Source of the DNA: Gordonia sediminis
GTDB lineage: Bacteria > Actinomycetota > Actinomycetes > Mycobacteriales > Mycobacteriaceae
NCBI GenBank assembly: GCA_004193205.1
Contig: RZUM01000001.1
Coordinates: 874,424 to 938,423 of the forward strand
DNA length: 64,000 nt
Reading direction: 5' to 3'
Shown: positions 1-9,860 of the stretch, piece after piece
Position numbering within the stretch: position 1 is the first letter of the stretch
How the letters are laid out: each line of letters starts with the position of its first letter
Translations under genes and position numbers: made by a program
Notes under the pieces: model-generated
Seen by the model: only the letters and a program-made list of their open reading frames with translations
Told to the model about the DNA's origin: nothing
Databases searched by the model: none

Positions 1-1145
1 GCGTGATGATCACCCTGACCGTGCTCGCCTTCAACCTCGTCGCCGACGGACTGGCGAGCGCGGTGAACCCGACCTCGGCGCGACCTCGGACGAAGGCCGC
101 CGCCATCGCGACCGAAACCGACACCGTGGAGTCCGTGGAAGCCGCGGCGCCGGATGCGGTGCTCTCGGTGCGGAACCTGCGCGTCAGCCTGCCCGGGGAC
201 CACGGTCCGGTGCCGGTGCTGCGTGGTGTCTCCCTCGACGTATGCCGCGGTGAGGTGGTCGGTCTGGTCGGTGAGTCCGGTTCCGGGAAGTCGATGACCT
301 CGCTGGCCAGCATGGGCCTGCTCCCTTCCGGCGCCCATGTCGCCGGCAGCATCCGGTGCGACGGGACGGAACTCGTCGGCGCCCCGGAGCGGGCGTGGCG
401 AGGTGTCCGCGGCAAGAAGATCGCGATGGTGTTCCAGGAACCCGGCAAGGCCCTGGACCCGTCCATGACGGTGGGTCACCAGCTCTCCGAGACCGTCCGG
501 ATGCATCGTCGGGTCGGCCGTAGCGCGGCGCGTGCCGAGTCGATCAAGCTGCTCGCCCGTGTCGGTGTTCCCGAGCCGGAACGTCGGATGAAGGACTATC
601 CGCATCAGTTCTCCGGCGGCATGGCGCAGCGCGTGGTCATCGCCATCGCGCTGGCCTGTGAGCCGGAGATCCTGATCGCCGACGAACCGACGACAGCCCT
701 CGACGTCACCACCCAGGCCCAGGTACTCGACCTGCTGATCGACCTCAAGGACGACCTGGGCGTCGGCATCCTCTTCATCACCCATGACCTCGGTGTCGTC
801 GCAGACATCTGCGACCGTGCCGCGGTGATGTACGCCGGTGAGGTCGTGGAAACGGCATCGGTCGACGACCTGTTCGCAGACCCGCAGCATCCCTACACCA
901 AGGCCCTGCTGACGGCCACACCCGACGACGATGCCGATCTGTCCCGGCTGCCCACCATCCCGGGGCAGGTTCCCCGACCCGAGACCCTCGGTGCCGGTTG
1001 TGCGTTCGCCGGCCGCTGCCCGGTGGCGATCGATACCTGTCACACCAGCGCGCCACCGTTCGTAGGGATCGCGGAGGGACGGCAGGTCCGTTGTGTACTC
1101 GCCGATCCGGCATCGCACGTCATCCCCGAAAAGGAAACAGTATGA
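1..1145 (+). CDS. Oligopeptide/dipeptide ABC transporter, fused permease-ATPase (5' end outside window)
   Basis: The reading frame is open to the left edge, so the start is not in the window. The first ~30 visible residues ([17 protein letters not shown]) match the usual C-terminus of a DppC/OppC permease. An Ala/Glu-rich linker then leads into a complete DppD/OppD-type ATPase. Counting from base 3: Walker A GESGSGKS 90-97, Q-loop Q145, signature FSGGMAQ 203-209, Walker B ILIADEP 223-229, switch His 261, and the C-terminal oligo-HPY extension (GCAFAGRCP). The protein therefore looks like a DppC-DppD fusion, an arrangement known in some actinobacterial peptide or nickel transporters. Its stop overlaps the next ATPase start (ATGA). 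The substrate cannot be read from the sequence. Confidence 0.85.
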   Translation, partial: VMITLTVLAFNLVADGLASAVNPTSARPRTKAAAIATETDTVESVEAAAPDAVLSVRNLRVSLPGDHGPVPVLRGVSLDVCRGEVVGLVGESGSGKSMTSLASMGLLPSGAHVAGSIRCDGTELVGAPERAWRGVRGKKIAMVFQEPGKALDPSMTVGHQLSETVRMHRRVGRSAARAESIKLLARVGVPEPERRMKDYPHQFSGGMAQRVVIAIALACEPEILIADEPTTALDVTTQAQVLDLLIDLKDDLGVGILFITHDLGVVADICDRAAVMYAGEVVETASVDDLFADPQHPYTKALLTATPDDDADLSRLPTIPGQVPRPETLGAGCAFAGRCPVAIDTCHTSAPPFVGIAEGRQVRCVLADPASHVIPEKETV

Positions 1146-2017
1146 GCACGAGCATCCCTGGACCGGACGCGACATCGAGTGCGGACAGCGCTCCGCTGCT
1201 GGTCGTCGACGATATCCGCATCTCCTACCCCGGTAGGCGCGGGCTGGTGCGCTCGACGCCTCCGACCGAGGTGATCAAGGGCGTCAGTTTCGACGTGGGT
1301 GTGGGGGAGACGGTCGGACTGGTCGGTGAGTCGGGATCGGGCAAGAGCACGATCGGCAGAGCGGTCCTCGGGCTGCTGCCGGTCACCTCGGGATCGATCA
1401 CCTTCGACGGTCGACCGATGCCTCGCGACAGGCAGGCACAGAAGTGGTACCGGCGCAACGTGCAGGCCGTGTTCCAGGACCCCCTCAGTTCGCTCAACCC
1501 GACCATGTCGATCGGCGACACCATCGCGGAGCCGATGCGCCGGCTGCTCGGCATGAACGACAGAAAGGAGATCACCGCCCGGGTCCACCACCTCCTCGAC
1601 TCGGTGGGACTGTCGGTGCGACAAGCCCATTCCTACCCGCGCGAATTGTCCGGGGGCCAGCGACAGCGGGTGGCGATCGCCCGGGCCCTCGCGCCGAAGC
1701 CGCGTCTGATCGTCGCCGATGAGGCGGTCAGCGCCCTGGACGTGTCGACGCAGGCGCAGATCGTCAATCTCTTCGCCGACCTGCAGGAGGAGACGGGTGT
1801 CGCCTACCTCTTCATCGCGCACGACCTGGGTGTGGTGCGTCATATGAGCAACCGCACGGCCGTCCTGTTCAAGGGTGATCTCGTCGAGTGGGGCGATGCG
1901 TGCGAGGTGCACGATCACCCGGAGCATCCCTACACCCAACGCCTGGTGGCGGCGGCACCCGTCCCGGATCCGGCCCGGCAGCGGGCCAAGAGGGAGGACC
2001 GTCGGGCAGCCCGGTAG
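1142..2017 (+). CDS. Oligopeptide/dipeptide ABC transporter ATP-binding protein (DppF/OppF type)
   Basis: A 291-residue ATPase, second nucleotide-binding subunit of the peptide-type importer begun upstream. It has Walker [11 protein letters not shown]-loop VFQDPLSSLNP, signature LSGGQRQR, Walker B LIVADEAVSALD and switch HDLGVV. The start at 1142 is chosen because ATGA overlaps the stop of the preceding gene and the conserved domain begins soon after (LLVVDDIRISY). A longer in-frame extension to 998 would lie inside the upstream gene and looks like shadow sequence. Family members hydrolyse ATP at the inner membrane face to drive uptake of peptides, nickel or sugars. It is the last gene of the operon and converges on the LuxR gene. 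Confidence 0.9.
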   Translation: MSTSIPGPDATSSADSAPLLVVDDIRISYPGRRGLVRSTPPTEVIKGVSFDVGVGETVGLVGESGSGKSTIGRAVLGLLPVTSGSITFDGRPMPRDRQAQKWYRRNVQAVFQDPLSSLNPTMSIGDTIAEPMRRLLGMNDRKEITARVHHLLDSVGLSVRQAHSYPRELSGGQRQRVAIARALAPKPRLIVADEAVSALDVSTQAQIVNLFADLQEETGVAYLFIAHDLGVVRHMSNRTAVLFKGDLVEWGDACEVHDHPEHPYTQRLVAAAPVPDPARQRAKREDRRAAR

Positions 2018-2040
2018 TCACCTCGCGGCCGTACCCGGGC

Positions 2041-2100
2041 CAGTGGTCGAGGATTCAGTGGTCCAGGATTCGGTGGTCGAGGATTCAGTGGTCGAGGATC
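2041..2100. repeat. Four-copy 15-bp tandem repeat over the 3' end of the LuxR gene
   Basis: Four adjacent 15-bp units of the form CAGTGGTCGAGGATT (2041-2055, 2056-2070, 2071-2085, 2086-2100) differ by one or two bases. On the minus strand the innermost unit encodes the last residues of the LuxR protein plus its TGA stop. The other three are downstream copies of the same stop-containing segment. This looks like slippage duplication of the gene end. The unit is a multiple of three and keeps the stop in frame. Confidence 0.85.
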
Positions 2101-4508
2101 AGGCCGAGTTCCTTGAGCTTGCGCACCGCCTCGTCGCGCTGCTCCACACCCAGCTTCTGGTAAATGTGTCGCAGGTGTGTCTTGACGGTGTTCTCCGAGA
2201 TGAAGAGCTGTTCGGCCAGTTGGCCGTTCGTCAGCCGACTGTCGAGATAGCGCGCGAGCTCGAGTTCGCGCGCACTCAGCAGGATCTGGTTCTTCTCGGC
2301 CATGCGGGCCAGGTACGAGATCACCCGGCGGGTGAATCGGGGCGTCGGGCCCGTCGTCTGGTCGGCTGCCTCGGCTGCCCGCGCGAAGATCGGCTCGAGA
2401 CCGGTGGCGACGTCCAACAGGGTGTGCCACATGTCCTCCTTCTCGGCGACACGGAGCGCCCGCAGCACGTACTCGCTCGCAGCCTGCGGGTCGGAGTCCC
2501 GGCACATATGCGCACGGCACAGGGCTGCGGCCACGTCGGTGGCCGCGGTCTGTGCTGCGTCGAGGTCGTCGGCGATGGTCGAGAGGTCGGCGGTTGAGCC
2601 GAGAACCAACGCGCAGCGCAGCCGGGCCCTGACCGCGATTCCGGGGGTCCGAACACCGTGCAGCCGACGGCTGGTCTTGGCGAGTTGCGTCGAGTCACGC
2701 GACAACACCTGTAGGACGGCCGACGTGGCGAGGACCCGGTTCTGCAGCACCGGGTCACCCATGTCCCAGGTGGTCTTGACGACGCTGTCGAGTTGGTCCT
2801 GAGCCGCTTGCCGTTCCCCGAGCCGGCCCAGCACCACCGCCAGAGCCAGATCGATGCGCACCATGGTGGTCGGAAACAGGGTCGTCTCGGAAAGGGAGCG
2901 AGCGCGTTCCAGGTGGTCGCGTGCAGCGGCGAGATCACCGTGTTCGGAGGCGATGAGTCCCAGAGCCAGGTGCGCCTCCGTGGTCAGATGCGAGTCGCCC
3001 AGGCCGCGGCGCGCGGCGATATTCAGCGTCGACTGGGCGCGCTCCGCAGCTGTTGCGTACCTACCGGCCTCGCACAGGACGACGGCCGCGATCCCCATCG
3101 CATGAACGAGTGACACGTCGTGATAGCCATGGGGCGCCTCGTCGTTGCGGGCTCCGAGCATGTCCTGGGATGGATCGAGCTCACCCTGCCAGGCGCGGAC
3201 CTCCTTGATCTGCTCCTCGGCCATCAACCGCAGGAAGCTCGTGCGGCTCGCCGAGCACGCCAATCCCTCGGCGATCACATCGAGCGCGTCCTGTGCGGCG
3301 TCGATCGCATCCGCGTGGCGGAACCTCACCCGGTAGGCGAGCGCACGCACGACCAGGAACTCGGCGAGTTCGTCCCGTCGCTTCCATGACTGCGGGTCGG
3401 ACCGTTCGAGTAGTTCCTCGGCCTCCGCCGCATGGCCCGCCTGGATCAGCGCCAGCGCCAGTCCCAGCACGCCCGATGGCTGGGCCCGCACGTGTCGGGG
3501 TAGTTTCCGGAACCACCCCAGCGTGTCGCTGGTGCGACCCAACGGCTCCAGCGCGCCGAGCATGCGGCTCAGCTGCCGCACCGCATGCTCTGGTGTGGCC
3601 TCGAGCATCAGCTCAACGGCGTCATCCCATTTGCCGCGCCGCTCATACAGCAACGACACCGAGTGGCGCATCGCACGCAGTTCTTCGGCGCCGGGACCCT
3701 GCGGGTCCGAGCGCAGCGCGATGGCGGCCACCGGCGGCAGGTAGAGCGTCGGCGGGGGTCCGGGGGTGCGCAACAGCATCAGCTGGCGGGCAGCGGCCTC
3801 GTCGAGAAGAGCGTCCGCGTGGTGTGACTCGAGTGCGACCCGAGCGACCTCGGCGTCCAGCGATGGCAGGAAGGCCAGACGATTGAGCAGTCGGCGGAGC
3901 CGATCGGGCAGGGTGTCGACCACTTCGCCGCGTATGTAGCGCACGGCGTCCGTCGTGGGCCAGTCGTCGCCACCGACACGGCGTCGCTCTTCGATGCACA
4001 GGACGGCCGGTCCGGCCCAGCCGGCCGTGAGCCGATGCAGTTCGTCGAAGTCGTCGTCGACGGGCATCCCGGCATCCTCGACGAGTGCGGCCAGCTGCCC
4101 GAGATCGAGGAGCAGATCGGCGAACCCGATCTCCACGGCCTGACCCCGGCCCAACCACCGGCGCCACGAGACCGGCAGGATGTCGCGACCGGCCAGCACG
4201 GTCCACCGGCCCGCGCTGATCCGCCGGCCCACCGCAGCATCCAACTCGTCCGACGGAGAGAGGACATGGGCGTCGTCGACACACACCACGTCGGTCTCAC
4301 CGGTCAGAGCCTCGAGGACCGCGTCGGGGCCGCTCACGACGGCGTCGAGGACCACCACGCCGCGATCGCGCGCGCGTACCGAATCGGCGATCGTGCCGAG
4401 ATACCTCGTCTTGCCGGCCCCGGCGGGCGCGATGACGGCCACGAGGTGTCCGGGTAAAAGGCCACCGTCGGCGGTACTGCGCGTGCTGGGTCCTGGAGTG
4501 GTGCTCAC
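2085..4508 (-). CDS. MalT-like LuxR-family transcriptional regulator (AAA/STAND ATPase + TPR-like + HTH)
   Basis: An 807-residue regulator. Near the N-terminus is a P-loop (APAGAGKT, ~28-35) with a Walker-B-like VVCVDDA (~74-80). A long alpha-helical, TPR-like middle follows (LALIQAGHAAEAEELLER and similar). The last ~62 residues are a LuxR HTH (SARELELARYL, NGQLAEQLFISENTVKTHL). This is the layout of large ATP-binding LuxR (LAL/MalT) activators, which bind an inducer, hydrolyse ATP and switch on a nearby operon. The GTG at 4508 is chosen because GGACAGGG lies 8 nt upstream; the frame extends to 4802 but overlaps the divergent sulfatase gene. Only 118 bp separate the two starts, so the sulfatase operon is the likely target, though this is inference. 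Confidence 0.88.
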   Translation of the reverse strand: MSTTPGPSTRSTADGGLLPGHLVAVIAPAGAGKTRYLGTIADSVRARDRGVVVLDAVVSGPDAVLEALTGETDVVCVDDAHVLSPSDELDAAVGRRISAGRWTVLAGRDILPVSWRRWLGRGQAVEIGFADLLLDLGQLAALVEDAGMPVDDDFDELHRLTAGWAGPAVLCIEERRRVGGDDWPTTDAVRYIRGEVVDTLPDRLRRLLNRLAFLPSLDAEVARVALESHHADALLDEAAARQLMLLRTPGPPPTLYLPPVAAIALRSDPQGPGAEELRAMRHSVSLLYERRGKWDDAVELMLEATPEHAVRQLSRMLGALEPLGRTSDTLGWFRKLPRHVRAQPSGVLGLALALIQAGHAAEAEELLERSDPQSWKRRDELAEFLVVRALAYRVRFRHADAIDAAQDALDVIAEGLACSASRTSFLRLMAEEQIKEVRAWQGELDPSQDMLGARNDEAPHGYHDVSLVHAMGIAAVVLCEAGRYATAAERAQSTLNIAARRGLGDSHLTTEAHLALGLIASEHGDLAAARDHLERARSLSETTLFPTTMVRIDLALAVVLGRLGERQAAQDQLDSVVKTTWDMGDPVLQNRVLATSAVLQVLSRDSTQLAKTSRRLHGVRTPGIAVRARLRCALVLGSTADLSTIADDLDAAQTAATDVAAALCRAHMCRDSDPQAASEYVLRALRVAEKEDMWHTLLDVATGLEPIFARAAEAADQTTGPTPRFTRRVISYLARMAEKNQILLSARELELARYLDSRLTNGQLAEQLFISENTVKTHLRHIYQKLGVEQRDEAVRKLKELGLILDH

Positions 4509-4626
4509 ACCAATCACCCTGTCCGGTTGATTCTGTTGTCCAAAACGGTGGCGAGACTGGACGAGACGTCGGTCACCGGCGATCGCGATCGCAGACCGAA
4601 CTATATCCCACCGCCAAGAGAGGACG

Positions 4627-6984
4627 ATGATGCCCGCAGAAGCCGCGCCCGACAGCAGAGGTGTCCCGCCGTACGCGCGGGGGTATGACGACCACATCGG
4701 CCGGATCGGCCGGACCATCACCGAGTCGGACCGGCATTGGCCGGCCGAGCACCGGGCACCCGAAGGTGCGCCGAACGTGGTCGTGATCCTGCTCGACGAC
4801 ATGGGCTACAGCGACATCGGGCCGTTCGGTTCGGAGATCGCCACCCCCAACCTCGATCGGCTGGCCGACACCGGCGTGCGGCTGACGAACTACCACACCA
4901 CGCCTGTCTGCTCCCCCGCCCGGGCCGCATTGCTCACCGGGCTCAACCCCCATCGGGCCGGATTCGGCTCGGTCGCCAACTCGGATCCCGGCTTTCCGGG
5001 CATGCGGCTGGAGATCGCCGACGATGTGCTGACGCTACCCGAGATCCTGCGTGGCCACGGTTACGCGACGTTCGGGATCGGTAAGTGGCACCTCACCCGG
5101 GACGCGCTCATGAACGACGGAGCCGACAAGGGGACCTGGCCGTTGCAGCGCGGCTTCGACCGCTTCTACGGTTCGCAGGAGGGATGTAACAGCTTCTTCC
5201 ATCCCAACCGCCTGATCCAGGACAACTCCCCGGTCGTGCGTGACGACTATCCCGACGACTATTACCTGACCGACGACCTCACCGATCGCGCGATCGAGAT
5301 GATCAAGGGTTTGCGTGCGAGCGACTCCCGTAAGCCGTTCTTCCTCTATTTCTCGCATGTCGCCATGCACGGCCCGCTGGGCGCCAAACCCGAGGATCTC
5401 GCCCGCTACCGCGGACGCTACGCGGCGGGATGGGACGAGCTGCGACGCTCGCGGCATGCCCGCCAGATCGCCCAGGGACTCTTCCCGGCGGACATGCCTC
5501 TGCCGCCGCGCGACGGCGGTAAGGCCGCGTTCGACGTCCCGGCTTGGGACGACCTGACCGACGAGCAGCGCGACCTCTATGCCCGGTACATGGAGGTGTA
5601 CGCGGCGATGGTCGACAGCGTCGACCAGTCGGTGGGGCGGGTCATGGACACCCTCGAAGCGCTCGGCGAACTCGACAACACGATCATCGTGTTCACCTCC
5701 GACAACGGCGGGACGATGGAGGGCGGCGTGGAAGGTACCCGCAGCTACTTCTCCCGTTTCGTCCACCTCGACGGCATTCCGAGTGACTGGGAGGCCGACG
5801 TGGCCCGCGACCCGGAGCTGATCGGCGGCCCGCGCGCCATGGTCCATTACCCCCGCGGCTGGGGCATGGTGTCCAATACGCCGTTCCGGCTCTACAAGGG
5901 CCAGACGTTCGCCGGCGGCGTCCGCGTTCCCTTCCTGATGTCGTGGCCGGCCGGCCTCGATCGTGACCTCGACGAGGACGGCATCAGAACCCAGTACCAG
6001 TACGTCACCGACGTCGCGCCGACCATCCTGGACCTCCTCGGGCTCTCCTCGCCCGGCGAACGCCACGGCCGGCCCGCGCAGTCGATCGACGGCGTGAGTT
6101 TCCGCCCCGTCCTCGATTCGGCCGACGCCGACGGCACCCGGTTCGAGCAGTACGCGGAGTACGGCGGCAACCGCGGCTACTACCGAGACGGGTGGAAGAT
6201 CGTCACCCAACACCGGCCCGGCACACCGTTCGACGATGCCGAATGGGAGCTCTACCATCTGCAATCCGACCCGAACGAGCTCGTCGACCTCGCCGCGAGC
6301 GAGCCGGTACGACTCGCCGAGATGGCAGCGGCCTGGGAATCCGCGGCATGGGAGAACACCGTGTTCCCGCTCAACGACCGCGGCCGCAAGGAGAATTCGA
6401 TTCGCCGACCGGCCGAGGACGAACTCGCCATCCGCACCCGGCTGCTGCCGGGCACACCGACGCTGGAGCGGTATCGCTCCCACCAGCTGATCGAGCTGCG
6501 CGACTTCGTCGTCGAGATCGATTTCGACTGGAACGGCGATCAGGGTGTGCTGGTCTCGCACGGCGACCAGGGCGGTGGCTACGTGGTCTACGTGGAGGAC
6601 GGCCGAATCCACCTCGGCTACAACGAATACGGCCGGATGCATGTGGTCGCGGCACAGGGTGAGCTGGCCGCCGGCAGGCAGATCGCGCGGCTGAGCGCCG
6701 TCGCCGAGCCCGACTTCCGGTGGTCTGTGACCCTCGACGTGAACGGCACGGTGGTCGCCGAACTCGCCTCGGTCGCGATGCTCGTGGGCATGGCGCCGTT
6801 CAGCGGCATCGACGTCGGCATCAGCCGTGGCGGTCCGGTGCACTGGGAGCTCCACGAGCGTCATCGCAGCTTCGCCTACACCGGCGACCTCGCGCACGTC
6901 ACCTACGTTCCCGGCGATCGCGCTCCCTACGACCCGGCGCTGGTCGCAGCCGCCGAATTGGCCGTCGCGTCCGCGATGGACTGA
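4627..6984 (+). CDS. Sulfatase (arylsulfatase family, formylglycine type)
   Basis: A 785-residue type I sulfatase that hydrolyses a sulfate ester. It starts with the metal-binding NVVVILLDDMGYSD (D57, D58). CSPAR at 95-99 is the CxPxR motif whose cysteine is converted to formylglycine. GKWH (~152-155) and SDNGG (~358) supply further active-site residues. The C-terminal ~200 residues (from ~600) are extra beta-rich sequence seen in long actinobacterial arylsulfatases. There is no signal peptide, so the enzyme is probably cytoplasmic. GAGAGGA precedes two adjacent ATG codons (4627 and 4630). It is first in an operon with CoA-activating and lyase genes, suggesting the desulfated product is degraded further. 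Confidence 0.9.
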   Translation: MMPAEAAPDSRGVPPYARGYDDHIGRIGRTITESDRHWPAEHRAPEGAPNVVVILLDDMGYSDIGPFGSEIATPNLDRLADTGVRLTNYHTTPVCSPARAALLTGLNPHRAGFGSVANSDPGFPGMRLEIADDVLTLPEILRGHGYATFGIGKWHLTRDALMNDGADKGTWPLQRGFDRFYGSQEGCNSFFHPNRLIQDNSPVVRDDYPDDYYLTDDLTDRAIEMIKGLRASDSRKPFFLYFSHVAMHGPLGAKPEDLARYRGRYAAGWDELRRSRHARQIAQGLFPADMPLPPRDGGKAAFDVPAWDDLTDEQRDLYARYMEVYAAMVDSVDQSVGRVMDTLEALGELDNTIIVFTSDNGGTMEGGVEGTRSYFSRFVHLDGIPSDWEADVARDPELIGGPRAMVHYPRGWGMVSNTPFRLYKGQTFAGGVRVPFLMSWPAGLDRDLDEDGIRTQYQYVTDVAPTILDLLGLSSPGERHGRPAQSIDGVSFRPVLDSADADGTRFEQYAEYGGNRGYYRDGWKIVTQHRPGTPFDDAEWELYHLQSDPNELVDLAASEPVRLAEMAAAWESAAWENTVFPLNDRGRKENSIRRPAEDELAIRTRLLPGTPTLERYRSHQLIELRDFVVEIDFDWNGDQGVLVSHGDQGGGYVVYVEDGRIHLGYNEYGRMHVVAAQGELAAGRQIARLSAVAEPDFRWSVTLDVNGTVVAELASVAMLVGMAPFSGIDVGISRGGPVHWELHERHRSFAYTGDLAHVTYVPGDRAPYDPALVAAAELAVASAMD

Positions 6985-6993
6985 GGCAGAGAA

Positions 6994-8610
6994 ATGGACA
7001 CCATCAACCACAACGAGAATCCGTGGCGGCCGCTGCACTGGGTGCAGCAGGTGGCACGTCACGCGTCCCAGAGTCCCGACGGCGCGGCGCTGTCGTACGG
7101 CACCCGGGTGGTCACCTGGGCGGAGCTCGACGACCGTACCCGGCGTCTGGCCACCGCACTCGCCGACCGCGGCGTGGAGCGCGGCAGTCGAGTCCTGCTC
7201 GCCGCGACCAACCGGCCCGAGTTCATCGAGACACTCGTTGCCGTGCACCGACTCGGCGCCGTCCTGGTCCCGGTCAACTTCCGACTCGCGCCGGCCGAGA
7301 TCGACCACATCGCGGCCGACTCGGGTGCGGTAGCCGTGGTGACCGACACCGTGGTGCATCCGGCGATCGAACAGACGCGCCTGCATGCGAGCGGCGTCCC
7401 CGTCCTGGTGATCGGAGACGAGGGACAGCAGGGCGGCGACGAGGGCGCGGAGCGCTATGAGCATGCCATCGCGTCCTGCGAACCGGACGAACGTATCGGC
7501 CCGGACGACCTCGCGGAGCTGGCGTTCGTGATGTACACCTCGGGCACCACCGGCCGCCCCAAGGGTGCGATGCTCACCTATCAGAACCTCATCACCCAGA
7601 CCATCACCGCGATGGGTGTGCTGCGCCTGGTCGAGCCCGACGAGGTCGCCGCGATCACGTCGCCGCTCTTCCACATCGCCTCGATCGGACACGTCATCCC
7701 GAGCCTGATGCTGGGACATTCGATGGTCCTCGTCGAGACCGGAAGGTTCGAGCCGGGTACTTTCCTCGACCTGCTCGCCGCCCACTCGGTGACCTCTGCC
7801 TTCCTGGTGCCGAGCGTCTGGCATCGGGTGTGCGAGGAACAGGAACAGAGACCACGTGACCTTTCGCTGCGCAGCCTCGCCTGGGGTGCGGAGCCGGCCC
7901 GGGCCGCCACTCTCGAGCTGATGGCCGCGACATTCCCCGAGGCGTCGATCTGTTCGTCGTTCGGCCAGACGGAGATGTCGCCGATCACGCTGGTGGTGAC
8001 CGGGGCGGAATCGCGCGCCAAGCTCGGTTCGGTCGGCCGGCCGGTGTCTCTCGTCGAGGTCCGGGTGGTGAACGACGACATGGCCGACGTCGCGGTCGGG
8101 GAGGTCGGCGAGATCGTCTATCGGGGTCCCGGCACCACCATCGGCTACTGGAATGCCCCCGAGGCGACCGCCGACGCATTCCGGGGTGGGTGGTTCCACT
8201 CCGGGGACCTGGTCCGCGTCGACGAGGACGGCTACTTCTACGTGGTCGACCGATTGAAGGACATGATCATCTCCGGTGGCGAGAACATCTACAGCGCCGA
8301 AGTGGAACAGGCCATCGTCGCCCATCCCGACGTCGCCGATGTCGCCGTCGTCGGAGCTCCACACCCGCGCTGGGGTGAGACCCCGGTGGCCTTCGTGGTG
8401 CCCAAGGATCGTGAGACCCCGCTCGATCCCGACGACGTGATCGCATTCTGTGCGGCGAGGCTCGCCGGCTACAAGAAGCCGTCGGACGTGCTGATCGTGG
8501 ACGAGCTTCCGCGCAACGCCTCCGGCAAGGTACTCAAACCGACATTGCGGGGCCTGGTCACCACCCGCCCCGACGCATCACCATCCGAGAACGAGAAAGT
8601 CAATCAATGA
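6994..8610 (+). CDS. Acyl-CoA synthetase (AMP-forming, ANL superfamily)
   Basis: A 538-residue acid-CoA ligase that activates a carboxylic acid through an acyl-AMP. The P-loop signature YTSGTTGRPKG begins near residue 181. FGQTEMSP and the hinge region YFYVVDRLKDMIISGGENIY are intact. The catalytic lysine is in NASGKVLK (K512). Length and motifs match long-chain or aromatic fatty-acid-CoA ligases of the FadD type, but substrate cannot be deduced. It starts 9 nt after the sulfatase stop with a GAGGCAGAG-type ribosome site. Its stop overlaps the next start (ATGA), so it is translationally coupled to the CoA-transferase. Confidence 0.9.
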   Translation: MDTINHNENPWRPLHWVQQVARHASQSPDGAALSYGTRVVTWAELDDRTRRLATALADRGVERGSRVLLAATNRPEFIETLVAVHRLGAVLVPVNFRLAPAEIDHIAADSGAVAVVTDTVVHPAIEQTRLHASGVPVLVIGDEGQQGGDEGAERYEHAIASCEPDERIGPDDLAELAFVMYTSGTTGRPKGAMLTYQNLITQTITAMGVLRLVEPDEVAAITSPLFHIASIGHVIPSLMLGHSMVLVETGRFEPGTFLDLLAAHSVTSAFLVPSVWHRVCEEQEQRPRDLSLRSLAWGAEPARAATLELMAATFPEASICSSFGQTEMSPITLVVTGAESRAKLGSVGRPVSLVEVRVVNDDMADVAVGEVGEIVYRGPGTTIGYWNAPEATADAFRGGWFHSGDLVRVDEDGYFYVVDRLKDMIISGGENIYSAEVEQAIVAHPDVADVAVVGAPHPRWGETPVAFVVPKDRETPLDPDDVIAFCAARLAGYKKPSDVLIVDELPRNASGKVLKPTLRGLVTTRPDASPSENEKVNQ

Positions 8611-9860
8611 ACACCGAAGCATCAGTAGCACAGGACGATCCGGCGACCGGCGCGCTGGCCGGGATCCGGGTCCTGGAACTCGGCACCCTGATCGCCGGTC
8701 CGTATTGCGGGCGGCTCCTCGGTGACATGGGAGCCGACGTCATCAAGATCGAAGCGCCGGACCGGCCGGATCCGCTGCGCGACTGGGGCCAGGGCGGCCA
8801 GAAGCTGTTCTGGCGGGTGCACTCTCGTAACAAGCGTTGCGTCAGCCTGGACCTGCGCACCGACGCCGGCCGGGAGATCCTCCTCGAGCTGGCCCGCACC
8901 GCCGACATCGTCGTCGAGAGTTTCCGGCCCGGCACGCTGGAACGGTGGGGCATCGGCTACGACGTCCTGAGCGAAATCAACCCGCGGCTGATCCTGGTCC
9001 GGGTCTCCGGCTACGGCCAGACCGGCCCGTATTCCGCGCGTCCCGGGTATGCGTCGGTCGCCGAGGGCATCAGCGGGCTACGTCATCTCAACGGATTCCC
9101 GGGTGAGGCCCCACCGCGCATCGCACTGTCGCTGGGGGACAGCCTCGGTGGCATGTTCGCCTTCCAGGGTGCGCTCGCCGCGCTCTACGCGCGTGAACGC
9201 ACCGGTCGTGGTCAGGTCGTCGACGCCGCCTTGAGCGAGGCGTCGCTGGCGATCCAGGAGTCGACCGTGCCCGACTACCAGAAGGCCGGGCATGTCCGGC
9301 AGGCGTCGGGAACTCGACTCGATCGGGTTGCACCGTCGAACATCTACAAGTCGAAAGACGGCCTGTGGGTGATCATCGCCGCCAATCAGGACACGCTCTG
9401 GATGCGTCTGGCCGCCGCCATGGGTCGCCCCGTGTTGGGCACCGACCCGCGCTACGCCGACCACAACGCGCGCGGCGATCGTCAAGACGAGCTCGACGAG
9501 ATGATCGCCGAATGGGCCGGTCAGCACACGGCGGACGATCTGGTCGCGATTCTCAACGAGCACCAGGTCGTCAACGGGCCGGTGAACACGGTCGCCGAAG
9601 TGATGGTCGACCCACAGTTCAACGCGCGTGGCATGTTCGTCGACCACGAAGACCCGTCGCTGCGACCCGGCGACGACGGCTACGATCCGGAGCCGGTCAA
9701 GGGCGTCGGGGTGATCCCCAAGCTCAGCGACACCGCCGGCGGCGTCCGCTTCGGTGGGGCCAGCCGACCCGGCACCCATACCGACGAGGTGCTCGAAGAG
9801 GTCCTCGGGTACGACGCCGAGACACTCGTCCGTCTGCGCGACGCCGGGACGATCGCATGA
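8607..9860 (+). CDS. CaiB/BaiF-type (class III) CoA-transferase
   Basis: A 417-residue family III CoA-transferase, which moves CoA between carboxylic acids through an enzyme-bound anhydride. The N-terminus is typical (GIRVLELGTLIAGPYCGRLLGDMGADVIKIE), and the expected catalytic aspartate is in SLGDSLGGMF (D178). Family members handle carnitine, bile acids, itaconate, succinate/mesaconate or aromatic acids. The gene overlaps both neighbours by ATGA. Placed between an acyl-CoA ligase and an HMG-CoA-lyase-type enzyme, it may recycle CoA from a cleavage product to incoming substrate. Confidence 0.9.
   Translation: MNTEASVAQDDPATGALAGIRVLELGTLIAGPYCGRLLGDMGADVIKIEAPDRPDPLRDWGQGGQKLFWRVHSRNKRCVSLDLRTDAGREILLELARTADIVVESFRPGTLERWGIGYDVLSEINPRLILVRVSGYGQTGPYSARPGYASVAEGISGLRHLNGFPGEAPPRIALSLGDSLGGMFAFQGALAALYARERTGRGQVVDAALSEASLAIQESTVPDYQKAGHVRQASGTRLDRVAPSNIYKSKDGLWVIIAANQDTLWMRLAAAMGRPVLGTDPRYADHNARGDRQDELDEMIAEWAGQHTADDLVAILNEHQVVNGPVNTVAEVMVDPQFNARGMFVDHEDPSLRPGDDGYDPEPVKGVGVIPKLSDTAGGVRFGGASRPGTHTDEVLEEVLGYDAETLVRLRDAGTIA

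Noticed and set aside
2302-3886. Several plus-strand frames opposite the LuxR regulator
   Set aside because: They are Arg/Ala/Ser-rich shadows without motifs. The minus-strand frame has ATPase and HTH motifs.
5035-8364. 1109-codon minus-strand frame opposite the sulfatase and acyl-CoA ligase
   Set aside because: Composition is typical of antisense reading in GC-rich DNA. It crosses two genes with clear motifs on the other strand.
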